A stretch of 64,000 nucleotides of DNA. It comes from Homalodisca vitripennis (taxonomy: Eukaryota > Arthropoda > Insecta > Hemiptera > Cicadellidae). Under the pieces are notes generated by a model. It did not search any database. It saw only the letters and a list, made by a program, of their open reading frames with translations, and was not told the DNA's origin. A program made the translations under genes and the position numbers. Where the stretch lies: the NCBI RefSeq assembly GCF_021130785.1, contig NW_025776240.1:124001-188000 (forward strand). The letters run 5' to 3'. Below, piece by piece: positions 8,908-21,639 of the stretch. The stretch's first letter is position 1. Each line of letters starts with the position of its first letter.

Positions 8908-9586
8908 TGTAGCCTACCGTAAATTAGTTAATTCAATTTCATATAATGTAAATTTCGCAACCTAGTCAGCCAATATAATTTAATATTATTTTTATCCAAT
9001 ATTCCGGAACTAAATTATCGGCGGAGTAGTTACTCGCCTAAGTGGCACGCGGATGAATATTTTCTTCTAACCCTTTGTAGCAGCCCAACTATGTGACCGA
9101 GCAGACCTCGCGCCCTTTGTCCGCGAGTTTACGTTTCCCACGTGTCTCACGGCTCACAGGGCACATATTATTTGAGTAGATGGCTACCAGTTTCTTAACT
9201 TCTACTCATCGTCTAGTAACCACCGACTAGACATAACCCTTCTTAGACTACAGCGCCATTGTCTTGTGCCAAGACGCCGACACCCGGGTTGTGAGTCTAC
9301 ACATTGCGAAGGGAAGTAAAATCTTAATGTCTTATAAGGTAAAACATCGTAGGCATAATTTCAGAGAACATTGGATATTTTAGGCCCACCTAGAAGATAT
9401 ACATTTTTAGTTCTTACGTTCTAATTGGCAGCAACGTGGCATTACATACTTTTCCTTTAATATCTAAAAGTGGTGCTTGTAAGTTTTCGTAATTAAACTG
9501 AACTTATAAGTAAACTTTGCATTTATAGTATTTATTACTACGACCTCAGAAGTCACCACCCTCATGTGTTATCGTTCAACGGTACA
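8908..9586 (+). repeat. Diverged solo LTR of the same family, lacking the intron-like segment
   Basis: The 679 bp align along their whole length with the 879-bp LTRs, with many substitutions and small indels. The start is altered (TGTAGCCTACCG against TGTACCG) and the end is CGGTACA. No internal coding sequence is attached, so it is a solo LTR from LTR-LTR recombination. The flanks ATTC (8904-8907) and CTTC (9587-9590) match at 3 of 4 bases, a weak target duplication. Near 9121 it passes from TTTGTCC directly to GCGAGTTTACG, which removes exactly the intron-like 235 bp of the other LTRs. Confidence 0.9.
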
Positions 9587-12500
9587 CTTCTAAGGTATCC
9601 TGTCACCTTTTAATTGTTATTTGTGTTCGGAATAGATATAATAAAGAAACTTAGCTTCAGTAAGTTTTAATAACGGTTATAACCACTAGAGTTCAGGAGG
9701 CTACTCATTTCTCTCAAATGCAAGACTACACTTTTTAAACTTCAGGAGATTAGAGGGGAGAAGTAATAACAATTGTGGGTGACAGTTAAAGTGTTATGTG
9801 TAGAAAGTTCTAACGTTCCACATCCATAATGTCATGCAAACTGTTATTTTATGCAACGTGTTTGTTTGTGATTTGACAAACATACGTATAAAGAATAAAA
9901 CTTTCATCACTCCTCAAACTCTAGTACGAACGTATTTCAATTTAGCTTCTCAACTGTTTCACTTTGTCTTTATAAATGAAAGTCCTTTAATTTGAATAAT
10001 TACTTCAAACTTTATATAGAACAACATCAAATTTAGGTGTAATGTATTTTGTGTTCTATGTTGTATACTGAGCAAACATTACAATTATTAATTAAATTTT
10101 GTTTATATAATTTTTATTTACTTTAGTGAATTTTATTACTATTTATATCTAACTTTATACTTCAGTTCTTAGTGATTATTAATTCAGTGCAGCCCGAAAG
10201 CTTTCTGTTTTTTTTTATTTAAGCGTTATTAATTAGTATTTGTTTATTTAAGTTAATTTATGTTTTGGAGATAATGTCTGTAGAGTTGTCACACAACATG
10301 GTTAGTGTGATTCCTGACTTAAGATTGTACAACTCTCTTGTGTGGTTTGCTTATTTTAACTTAGTTATGTGTTGTTAGTAATTCACTTGAGGAAGACATT
10401 ATATTACAGACTAGTATTACTGATTTCTACATAAAGCAATAGCTAATGTCCGGGAAGTTCTGTTTCTTTACAATTTTTCCCTTGGCAAAGACAAACTTAA
10501 AATAAGGTAATAATGTATACATTTTTAATATTTATTTTAATTGAAGCTTTCGATAAAAACCCGATTTGAACAAACATACATGATTTTTAATCACATACTC
10601 GTGAGCCTTTTGAAGATACCATTAGCATCAAATGTTTTGGCGTTAGGCATTGCCATAAGACTCAGAGAACGTTAGGTACCAAGATTAATTATAGAAGTAG
10701 CTCTTTTATAGTTACTGTTCATATTTACGTAAAATAAAATACCATGATCTATAAAACAGTTGACTAAAACAGGTCGTAAAACAGTAGACTATAAAAAACT
10801 TATTCTAGAAGAGCATCTTCTTCAATAAAAGTGAGTATAAAAAAGTCCGGTGGAAATAAAGCGATATTTTCTACCCTTCAGGATTCTATTTATATCTATT
10901 CTTTTCTATTCAAAGGCACCCAGAATCTCTCTATACAACAATGGTGTTGAACTATTGTCTGTTATTAATTACAATAATTGTTACCTGAATTTCCTCAGGT
11001 AACCTTCACTAGTATACACTTTTCGTCATTGTTGAAAAGTACAATGCGATGGAAAAGTGTAATAAAGTACACAGAAGAAACTTCTGCCTTATCACACGGT
11101 TTAAATTAATTTCTTGGACCTATTAACAGGCTGTTACGAATGGATACAAAAAGGCATGGTTGTGTGAAAATACAGTTGCAATTTAAATAATTTATTATTT
11201 TTTGGTATTATGTGACTAACACGCCGAAAGATGTATTCAAAAAGAAACAATTCCAGCGCACTCTGTGAGTACATTTCAATAGCTATTTGATCCAATAACA
11301 CCATATTTTGAAATACAGTAGTATGAAGATTAATACAATGTTGCACAAAATAGTAAAATTTTTGAATTTAAACAATATACTATAGATCTGACTTTGCCAG
11401 ATCAAAATCGCGAAATATAAAATATTCCTAGTTGAATCTTAACTCACGTTGCTTATCATGTTCCGTTCTAGAAGACTGCTTTAAACAATCTTTTAAGCCT
11501 AAAATAAAGGAATGATAACAAATAATTATGAACGGGACAAACAGAAATGTTACCTTTAAACGAGTTCAGGATAGGAAAATACTAAGAACTCTCATGTCCT
11601 TAGACCACGTACAAATGAAAAGTATTAGCAGTATATTGAATTTATTTTTGAATGTACAAAAGTCATATTTAACTCTATTATATTCTTCTAGCAAATAACC
11701 TACACATCTGTTACGAATGAGGAATTACAGAATAATATTCATATTTATGAATCTTGGATTATTTACCATTGATTTTAAACTTAATTAGTGTGTGCAGGAA
11801 TAACCTGTTTCATGTTACTATGCTGTATCTGTAACGGTAATACAAATGTAATTCAAAAATAAAAATGGCTTGTCTGACGTAACGGTCTTTGAATCCATGT
11901 TAATAACTGGAAACAGCTCCAGACACACAGACAAGACCACATCAGCAGTTACTAGACTCTCAGTTATAAATATTCATTCACTTTACCAGCTGACAAGAAG
12001 GGTACAAGCCACCAATAACTATATTCTAGAATATAAAAACTTTAGTCACTATCTCAAACTTTAGCTCTAACCCCTCTGTCTACAAAATATTCTTATTCTA
12101 TAAAATGTTTCGCGTCACTTGTTTTGAATAATTATTTTATTCAAGTCGAAATTGAAAATATTTACGACTTAATATCTTTAAAAATATAAGACATTTTATT
12201 TAGGAGGAGCTTGCGTATCATTTACGGCATACCGGCTGGATGGCAGACATTGACTAAAGGGACATAGACCTATCCTGTGCAGAAATAAAGTTTAAACTCC
12301 AAGCTCGTATAGCAATTTGTGCTCTAACTGTATTTCGTAAGACTTTGCTAACGCTCTGTCAAACTCATTAAAATGTTTAATCAGATATCGAGATTTTACC
12401 TTACCTAATATCCTTGACTAATGGTCAAAGTTGAAGTTTTTATTACAAACAGTTGAAGCGAGATCTGCCATCTTCGTTTCCTATTTTGCATCAGTAATAA

Positions 12501-14368
12501 AACATCTAAGATATCTCAGTCCGTTTGGTATATATCCAGGCGTATGAGGACTTATTTTACACCTTGTAATACAATTGTTATATGTAATTGTTTAGCGTTA
12601 AATGACTTACTAAATTTTACTTTATTATATTTTTATGGAGGATTAAAATTTACCTCTGTTAAGGTATCACAGAAGTATATGTATAAGACTAAAAGTATTC
12701 TGTTTAAAGTTTGGATAAAATTCTTCTCTCGAGTTGAAGATCCTTATAGCTTGTATCATAATATAGAGTAATGCATTAGTAAAACACTGCATAATATTGT
12801 ATGTTTGTTGACCACTTAAGGAAGCAATATAGTTTTTTTACTCTAAAACAAGTCTCATAATATTAACAAAAGTTGATGACCTAGTTAAATATATGGTTGA
12901 CACAAAGTAATTGGAATTTCTATTTGAGAATCTACTGCACTGATTTGTTCATAAATAATTATTGGATTTAAATAAGATAGCTGGTTTTTATACTTTTAAA
13001 TATTTATTTGTATTTATTTTTCTAATGTAATCTTACTTAGACATGATAGGAGAATGTGATTACAAGTATAATATTTTATAAATATATTAATGTAATTTCT
13101 TCCTCTGCATAATTAGAGAATTAGGCTCATAAACAACTCCATGAGAACGGTCTAAGCACTCTACATGTTAAATTATTAAATAAATGAGGAACAGGATATC
13201 CTTTGATGTCTTTCTCCCGTTACACTGTTGATTGGTTTATAATTAAATTCCTGAATCTCAATTAACATATCAAATCAGTATATTTACATCGCGAAACTGC
13301 AGTTATGTTTTCATTAGGGATTGAATTAGTGGTTAGTTTATCTCTTTAAAAGCATTTTTATAACAAATGCATTTATGTTATTCATAACAAATATATACGT
13401 TTAAGTGTAATACATTTACCTTCTATGGATTATTTACTAATTTCATTAATGAATTAATAAATTTCAATCCAAAATTTTAATTTTTTTCAACGAGATGCAA
13501 TAAACTTTAATTTTAAATAATTAATAATGAAGTATACAACAAATTTTATTAATTGTAGTTACGCATTATCATTAATAATATACTAATTAAAAAAATAAAA
13601 ACACCTTTGATGCATTTATATTCTCAGTTGTTTCGATTAATCTTAATCAAGAGAAGATGTGTTATACTTGGAAAGGTATTAATTGAAAATCAGTAATAAA
13701 TTTAATCAACTGTTTTATTTAAACATTATAATATGATTACTGTATCATATGTTATATGATACATGTCATATATACACATATCTGTATATGTGTTTTTGAG
13801 TGTGTTATAGCAGTTACCCGCGGCTTCACACGCAAGGTAAATTATAGTTTCTGAAAGATATTTAATCTCCTGATACGTATTGATTTCAGTTGTACTTCGC
13901 GAAGTCAGAGAGTTAAATAGTTTTTATAATTAGTGGAAAAAACCACACGAATATTTAATGGATATTGACTGAATAGCTACAAAGTCTTCAGTAAAGATTG
14001 AACTATTTTAGGCTATGGTTCTCTAAACTCGAAATCGTTAGATTTACAGGTGACGCAAGTATGACGTAATAAATGGTTAGGCTCTGTATAGCTTCTAAAG
14101 GATATAGGCACATTTGCGATACATATTAACATACATATACATATTACAGATTAAGAGCTTCATTTGGTAAGTGAAATCACGAATAATTTTCATTTAAGGA
14201 TATGAGCATGTACAACTCTTTTTCAATTGAATGATGTTTCCGACATTATGGTCGCATTATTAATTTTATCCCGATCAAGAATATTTATGTATTGGAACCG
14301 GCTGAAAAACCTACATAGAACATCTTAGCAATACAATCCAGAGCGTATAATTACTTCCAGTATAAGGT
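9587..14368. other. AT-rich intergenic sequence
   Basis: I see no gene in this 4.8 kb. Open frames are short, AT-rich and without motifs. Small hairpins occur: GTTACCTGA/TCAGGTAAC at 10980-11003 (9-bp stem, 6-nt loop), GTATCATAT/ATATGATAC at 13742-13762 and ACACATAT/ATATGTGT at 13774-13793. They are simple AT-rich palindromes with no assigned role. Confidence 0.5.
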
Positions 14369-14572
14369 ATGACTAGTGTAATAGATGAGATTGCTATTTT
14401 GAATAGACACGTCAAAAATGTACAAACACATTATGGGTCGAGTATCGTTGTTGTATTTGATGGTTACTCAGACTACACTAAGAACATTAAAGCAATGGAA
14501 CAATTAAGAAGAACTGCTGGTTTTCAAAATCTTACGAACTCCGCTCTGATGAAACAATGGAGGTGCCAATAA
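14369..14572 (+). pseudogene. Short fragment of an uncharacterised protein with VVVFDGY motif
   Basis: The 67-codon frame contains SSIVVVFDGYSDYTKNIKAMEQ. The VVFDGY...K...RR pattern resembles, from memory, a stretch in uncharacterised proteins that are multicopy in arthropod genomes. No flanking frame extends it, so it would be a partial, degraded copy. It ends 87 bp before the DD41D element. The similarity is weak and it could be a chance frame. Confidence 0.25.
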
Positions 14573-14658
14573 GTAATAATAATAATAGTAAATGAATAAT
14601 TAACAATATAACTAATTTATTTATTGTATTCTACTGGCTGACCTCGCATTATCGTATA

Positions 14659-16648
14659 TACAGGTAAGCGGTCCCCTACTCTTTGCGCTGTATCTCAAAA
14701 AGGGTTGAACGTAAATAAAATTACTTCAGACGAAAGTTGAAGAATATTTTCCGTTCTACAATTTCTCTAACCGCCTTCAAAGTCATTTAACGTAAGGGAA
14801 ACGAGATATTTGCAAAAAACTGATTTTCGTGAACTTTGACCTTAAATATCTAAAGTCGCGTACACGTGATTATATGAGACTTTTGAGGTAAGTTTTATAC
14901 CATCAAAATAAAGATGTATGCAAATTTTGAGCTTATTATCTTTCATTCCGAGGTTGCATCCTTATTTTACCGGACTATACGGACATGATACTGATTTACG
15001 GCAAAGTTAACAAGAATGGTTTAGCTGCAGTTCAGGAATATCGTGATACTTTTCCACATCGAAGAACACCTGATCGCAAAACATTTGAAGCTGTGGAGAG
15101 ACGACTTAGAGAAACTGGTAGCTTTAAACCGAAGCGAATAGATACTGGTCGTCAACGTAGCGCAAGGAACTATAATAATGAACAAGCAATAATAAATGCT
15201 GTAGAATTATCACCAACCACAAGCACCAGACGATTATCACGTTAGTTAAATATTTGCCAGTCAAGCGTATGGCGGACACTTCATGAAGCACAGTTGTACC
15301 CATTCCATATAACACGTGTTCAAGACTTATTACCGCAAGATCTTAATAAACGGAAGATGTTCTGCCGCTGGTTAAGAAGAAATTGTTTACGACATCAGTA
15401 TTTTCTTCGGCGTATTCTCGTTACTGATGAATCCTGTTTTACTAGAAATGGAATTGTAAATTTTCGTAATACCCATACTTGGGCGTACGACAACCCACAT
15501 GAAACTGCGACGAGGCATTTTCAACATACATTTTCAGTCAATGTATGGCTTGGTGTTCTGGGTGATAATTTGATTGGTCCATTTTTCCTCCCTAATCGAC
15601 TTAATGGAGTAGCGTACTTAAATGTTTTAAGAACAAACCTGCCTACCCTCTTGGAAGATATTCCTGTTCAAAACAGAATAAATGCATGGTTTATGCACGA
15701 CGGAGCACCTCCACATTTTTCTAATGATGTGAAAAACTATTTAAATGATACATACGGTAGACAATGGATTGGTCGAAATGGACCAGTAAAATGGCCACCA
15801 CGTTCTCCTGACCTCACGCCAGCAGACTTTTTCTTATGGGGTTGGCTGAAGTCAATTGTTTATTCAAAACGGATTAACACCATAGAGGAGTTACGTAATC
15901 GCATTACAGAGGCGGCAGAAACTATCAAGAATGCTCCAAACGTTATGAAACGCGCTAGAAAAGAGTGGATTCGTCGTGCGAAAACGTGCATTTCTAACAA
16001 CGGAGGACACTTTGAGCAACTATTATAGGTGATTATTACAGTTTTATAAAGGTAAATACATTTTATGTTAATGTTCAGTCTAGAATAAATGATCAGCTGT
16101 TACTCACAACCTAAACATTAGTTAATATTTTATGCAGATAAGAATATGCATTTTTGTGCGTCTGTTTTATTTTTAAATAAAGCTAAATTTCAATACCTAT
16201 TATTAATTTTTTCCTAAGTAATTCACATGAATCTTTTCAGAATTAAATGTTCTACAAATCTGTTTAAGAAAAAAAATGACCTTTATTTAACATTTATGGA
16301 AGTAATCTTACGTTAAACACAAAAATGTGTTATTTCTTTGCACCAATTCTTGTGTTTTACGTAAGATATCTCTGAAAGTATTGCATTTACAGCTCTGGGA
16401 CGAATTTTAATAAATGTTTCAGATATAAAAACATAAAAAACAATCGTATTTGTATCTTTGTAACTACCTTTACCATTTTTATACGGCCTGACTTCACCAA
16501 GGGTTCTGAAATCCGGGCGAAATCTTTCGCTAGGCGTAACTCGCTAACGAAGCGTTTCCGGGCATATGGTTATATTAACTTTTTTACTTGTTTTTAGCTA
16601 TAGAATAAGCTCTCGAGAGATTGCCGTTTAGTTTTGAATCACCCTGTA
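14659..16648 (+). mobile_element. DD41D IS630-Tc1-mariner transposon (rosa/visitor-like)
   Basis: The about 1,990-bp element begins TACAGG (14659) and ends CCCTGTA (16648), with TA on each side (14657-14658, 16649-16650) as expected for TA target duplication. The right end, read inward as TACAGGGTGATTC, is typical of this superfamily. The left TIR has diverged (TACAGGTAAGCGG). Inside lies a transposase with a DUF4817-like N-terminal domain and a DD41D catalytic triad. About 310 bp upstream and 600 bp downstream of the coding part are non-coding. Confidence 0.8.
14985..16028 (+). pseudogene. DD41D transposase, interrupted by one in-frame stop
   Basis: The frame encodes a cut-and-paste transposase. 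The N-terminal part (14985-15245) has the DUF4817 helix-turn-helix signature, with DRKTFEAVERRLRETGSF. A TAG at 15243-15245 interrupts it. The same frame continues with no phase change and holds the catalytic domain: D45 (LVTDES), D136 (FMHDGAPPH) and D178 (SPDLTPADFF), numbered from the Met at 15294. There are 41 residues between the second and third Asp, which defines DD41D. Homology extends a few codons upstream of 14985 (DYTD), so the true start is upstream or lost. With only one nonsense change the copy is fairly young but inactive, barring readthrough or a sequencing error. Confidence 0.88.
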
Positions 16649-17391
16649 TATACATATAAATAAGGTTTTTAATTTGCATAGTTTTCCTTAAATATTTCCC
16701 CATATTTTGTCTTTTTGGTTAGTACAGTTTGTTGGTGTATGCCTTTCCAAACCATATAAAGTATATAGAATTTAAAAATAATTGGTTTAAAGGTATATTT
16801 TTTCTCTGTTGTAATATTTTGTAAACCAATTATTAGTACAATTATTATTATAGTGGTATTAAAATACCGCTAATAACATTAATGCTGTTCGTAGGTAATA
16901 TATTTGAAAGTTAGTGTACAAAACTTCAAATTTAAACAACAAAGTACAGTACATGATTCGTGAAGTAATAATGTAAAATGAGCATAACTCACTGCCCAGT
17001 TTACTAAAAAAACTGTCAAGGTCCTGCATAATTAGATCCTTCTTCTGTTACTTTAATAGCCAACCTAGTAATAATAAGTTGAGAGAATTATTTTAATTAT
17101 TTTTAATATGCAGAGTTTACAAATAAAAGGTAACGGGAAGATAATTTTTTATCTGACGAGTGGTTTGTGATTTTCTGAACAACTATTCTATTGCGACTGG
17201 AAGGAAATAATCTAATCTGGAAGTCAACAGAGCGTCCGCTTACTGCTGCAACTTCCTTTGTTACAACAAGGGATGTTACGGAGCTTACCGCGTTGCATCC
17301 TGTGAATCCGAAACTTCAACAAACCACCATTTTGTTTATAGTTAACGTAATCAAACCGGATCTATAAAATTGTATGCTACTAATTAACACC
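16649..17391. other. AT-rich spacer
   Basis: No gene or named repeat is recognised. A slightly GC-richer patch lies at about 17220-17340. Confidence 0.4.
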
Positions 17392-17662
17392 TTTAATGTG
17401 ATACGTTGTACTCGACATGTGCTAGCATTACAATCTTTCCTCTGAGTGCTTGCAGACCATCCCCATCGTAGCGTAGCAGTTTAATGTGATACGTTGTACT
17501 CGACATGTGCTAGCATTACGATCTTTCCTCTGAGTCCTTGCGGACCATCCCCATCGTAGCGTAGCAGTTTAATGTGATACGTTGTACTCGACATGTGCTA
17601 GCATTACAATCTTTCCTCTGAGTCCTTGCGGACCATCCCTATCGTAGCGTAGCAGTTTAATG
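17392..17662. repeat. Tandem array of three 88-bp units
   Basis: Units start at 17392, 17480 and 17568, each beginning TTTAATGTGATACGTTGTAC and ending GTAGCGTAGCAG, followed by a 7-bp start of a fourth (17656-17662). Copies differ at only a few positions. The exact 88-bp period and low divergence suggest recent duplication. The array lies just upstream of a retroelement leader relic, so it may belong to that element's LTR. Confidence 0.95.
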
Positions 17663-17724
17663 AATACGTGTTGAATTGGTTTTCTTGTGAACTAATAACA
17701 AGTAAAACTTATATAGCTCACGGC

Positions 17725-18075
17725 AAAATCAATACGAGTGAGCTAATCAGTGACCCTCCTACCTATCGTCTGATGTAACTTTCCCCCGCTCACATTGGTG
17801 GAACTTATCGCCTGGTCCCGTCTTTCTGTCTTTCCGCCGTCAAGGATCGTCCCTTAGACGCCCGATCAGTCATTTTACCTGTATCGCAGCTCCCGTCGGA
17901 GTTGACCTGGTTCGATCGCGGTTACTCGCCCCTTTTCTTCTCGTGATGGTTTCGCTCTAAACTTGTTCCTACCACGATTTCAGTGACTATTCTCAGTAAA
18001 AGCCGAAATTGACCGTTCTTCCGTGGATCCCATTACAGCCCTGAAAGCCCTGGACGAACTGGAACTGGAAACTAG
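17725..18075 (+). mobile_element. Relic 5' leader of an LTR retrotransposon, copy A
   Basis: This block aligns with 21640-22170. Shared landmarks in order are GAGCTAATCAGTGA-like sequence, CTATCGTC, CACATTGGTGGA, a CCCGTCT(T)TCTGTC run, TTCTTCC(G/A)TGGA, and AGCCCT..A.GA.CTGGAA. CACA|T followed by TGGTGGAAC (17796) resembles an LTR end joined to a primer-binding site. The later region (18023 on) looks like a gag start in which ATG is now GTG. Only the leader remains. Confidence 0.5.
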
Positions 18076-20041
18076 AAGTTCCCCCTCAGATTAAGCGAGA
18101 CAAGAAATAACATCGATATCGGTGAGTTGGCATCCCTCCTCATTAAGTGCACTCTTCCCACCCTATTTTTCACCCGTATTTCCAACTCCGGATGTAATTG
18201 TTTAAAGAAATTGTGCTCTCTCAAACTTAAAATTTTTGGCCTCAGAATCAAATTTTCTGTGTCTCTTTCTCATACGAATCATTTTATAATGGTTAAAAAA
18301 TGTTAAATCATCCCGGAATTAATAGGGAGCAGGTATTTTCATTCATTATAATAGAAATTATATGGTCCAATTATAGATTCTACATGTATAGTTAAGATGA
18401 GCTTCAATATTTGATCATACATTAACATTTTGCCAGGTCTAAGCTGAAGGTCAAGTAAAATTTGATATTCTAATTGAATATAAAGTTGATTAGTAGAAAA
18501 TGCGAGTTTTACGTTTGCATTTGAAACCTAGCTCTTTGTTTTACGATGCGCCACAAGCCATCTAAAAATGATTTATATGTATCTGACTTTTTATTAGATT
18601 ATGGGTAAATGATTCTTTTAAATAAACATCAAAGGGCTAAAATGTATATTTCAGCTTCCTGATACATTATAAACTATACATCGAAGTGAGAAGAGTACAA
18701 ATCCTAAAACTCTCTGCAGTTGGATTTATTGTTTGACCTCGCAAAGTGGACAATCTATAGCATTGTAGCGTTACGCTGTAACAAGGGATCAGCCGAAAGC
18801 TCCAGACAAGTGCCATATTTGAGTGTCCTCTTTAGTTTGTGACAGTTCAAACCGTATGTCGTGTATTTCAGTTTCAAATGTTTTTATTCTTTTGTTAACT
18901 TGTTTTATTGAAGTGAAGATGATCAACTCGTGCATGTTGGGTGTATCCCTACCTTACTTATCGCAATGTCTTTTCAAAAGATTCTCAAGCTATAAGGCTA
19001 TGCGTATTGCAGTTTCAATCGCAACTTTTCGTTTTATTTTACATTCTCACGGCAATAAGATTTTTATATTGTTAACAGCAATGACGGGCAGAGGCAGAAA
19101 CAAATAAAAAGTAATGACATAGCATAGTAGAAAAATAACAATAATAGAAAAAAACAAATAAATTGAACAAATATCAAATTTAATATCTGACAGAAACCAT
19201 CAATAACCAATACCTTAGCAAGGTTAATGTTTAACGTGAGTGAGTTTGTGTATAGCGTTCATTCTCAGAGGTTGGAGGTTTTCCATAAGTTCATCTTAAA
19301 TAAGTGAAAGTTCAAATATTCATAAAATTAAAATTTTACAATACAGATAGAAGGTTTATTGCACTTCATGTGTACTGAACTCACATAACGCCCAAGCATG
19401 ACAGAGATGAGGGTTTTAACGTGACTGCGTTTTATACACATTTATCCTTATTTGCAGCTGTTTTTTAACAGAATGGTAAAATGAAATTCATTAATATCTC
19501 CTATTTCAATGATTAAAAAGTAAAAGTAGGGCGCTCTTATTCAAATTGAAAATACACTATACCTACTGCAATTTAAAGGTTATCTTGAGTAAAAATATTC
19601 CTGTTGTATTGTATATGAATATATATGTAATGTTTTGATTATTTTGTGATTTTATAAAGGATATAAAATGTATTAAAGTATATTGTACAGAAACAAGGAA
19701 TAAAAATAAAACATATAATTTTTACTGTTTACCTTCTTAGACATTTTTGTACATTATGGCTACCTAAAGCAAGTACTCATGTAAAGGAAACTATTACCAC
19801 CTACACTATAACAGGTGGCATCCTCTTTACATTAAATATTCTATATTACATGTATAATCTATATACACGTTCCAAATTGAAATAGTATGTATACATTTCA
19901 AACACCATAAATAATAATTGTTTAAAGTTTAATTTTAGCTTGAGTGTACAACATTTCTGTATAATTTGAAATATTCATATTTATGGTACCTTCCAAATAT
20001 TCATCATAGTATTCCAAGTTACTACTTGTAAGTACTTAAAA
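18076..20041. other. AT-rich intergenic sequence
   Basis: No supported gene. The 94-codon frame at 18823-19107 has no recognisable domain. The stretch GAGTTGGCAT near 18124 is still shared with copy B of the leader relic. Confidence 0.4.
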
Positions 20042-20220
20042 GTTACAGTAAAAGTTTTTACAGTATTATTGTTTAAAATTTAGAATAATTCAACTGATGA
20101 AAAACTATTTGATTTGTTATTCCAAGTAGTAAAAAAATTACAGTATAACTTTGTACAGTATTATTGTTTACAATTTAGAATAATTCAGCTGATAAGAAAC
20201 TATTTGATTAGTTTTTGTTA
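20042..20220. repeat. Two tandem copies of a 95-bp unit
   Basis: The stretch with CAGTATTATTGTTTA and TTTAGAATAATTCA(A/G)CTGAT occurs at 20061 and again at 20156, a 95-bp period with few differences. No other copies were seen in the window. Confidence 0.8.
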
Positions 20221-21639
20221 TTTATTTGTAAATATTATAATACGCAGTATTTTATATACAGTTTAAATATTACAACTAGTACGTTTTGTATTTATTACAT
20301 TTTCTCTCTTTATTATAAGAAGCCTTATTGCGTTTATTTTTCCATATTACATATGGGAATGTGTGCCTTACGTAGTTAGTACTAGCATGCAATATGAGTT
20401 AACAATTGTTTCCGAACTTTTCAGATGCAAGAATATTTCGCCTTGACATTTTTTATGTTTCTCCTAAAAACCAAATATGTTACATTTATGTTTTATTGGC
20501 CATGCTATTTAAAATAATAGCCCTTTAGTGACACAACCTTACTGTAACTAGCTGATCTTTAGGGCTGCTTACTTCAAAGAAATCAAATATTTTATTCTTA
20601 CGAGTGTAAAACGAGATTTTCCTGGTAAAAAAATACCATTGGATTCGGAATAAAGCCATCTACGTTATTTAAAACTTGTAAAGTTACATTAACGTGTAGT
20701 TTGTGCTTATTTATTTTAAAAGAATCACTCTAAAGAAAAAGTATCGTGCTAATGCAGGATAAAAAGACCCTAAATAAATGGAACTGATGAACACTATGTG
20801 TATGGTAAATGTTGAAAATATAATCGTGTAATATTATATATAATGCAACATTTAAAAATATTGTGAATATAGTTTGAATGTGAAAGGGGGTTAAATAAGT
20901 AATAAAATATCTGTTATATTGCCGAAAGATGAATGGCGGGTAAGTTTTGGAGTGGGATATGGAAATATGGAAGGGTAAAGTGTCAGTCCAGTCTGTTTTG
21001 TTTTGTTTTACAGTCGAGATGTAACATTAACAATTATTACAAGCCGGGATGGTTTTTTATACATTTTAGTTTCTTCTCTGTATGTTAATTTTTATTAGCA
21101 GCCCTTGTTACCACTGGGTATAAAACATTCATACTTTTCTTGCGATGATGTTTCTTTATATGAGCGTTTTATTAACTGATATTATACAACATCGTTAATT
21201 TCATACACGTAAACGCAATGAGTAAAGCATTTTAATGTTTTATAAAATATAGATATAAACATATGTTTCAGCCTATTTTTCGAACTCCATATGAAAGTGT
21301 CAATAGGTGCTAAGTGTCAAATAAATCTGGATTGTTAAAAATAGTCTAAAATTGTTTTGGATTCCAAAATACTTTAGGTAAATTTTCTTATCTTTCTTTT
21401 ATAACACGAGACAGACACATTGTGGCTAAGTTACACCAATGTAGTTTATATTAAAGAGAAGTAAATGAATATTAGACGTGTAATTTGCAAATGATAAGAT
21501 TTGTTTCTAAGAATAGAATTTTAATGTAAACAAAGCTGTTAAGTATCTATAATAATATCCAGTTAGAGTAAGCATTAGTTTTAGTATTCAAATTAATACT
21601 CCTTGTTATCAGTTAAAAAGTTCAGTGGATTTTATATTG
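20221..21639. other. AT-rich intergenic sequence
   Basis: Nothing recognisable as a gene or element was seen. Confidence 0.4.

Noticed and set aside
13742..13793. Two adjacent AT-rich hairpins as a regulatory element
   Set aside because: Short palindromes of this kind are expected in AT/TA-rich repeats, and nothing around them suggests a gene.
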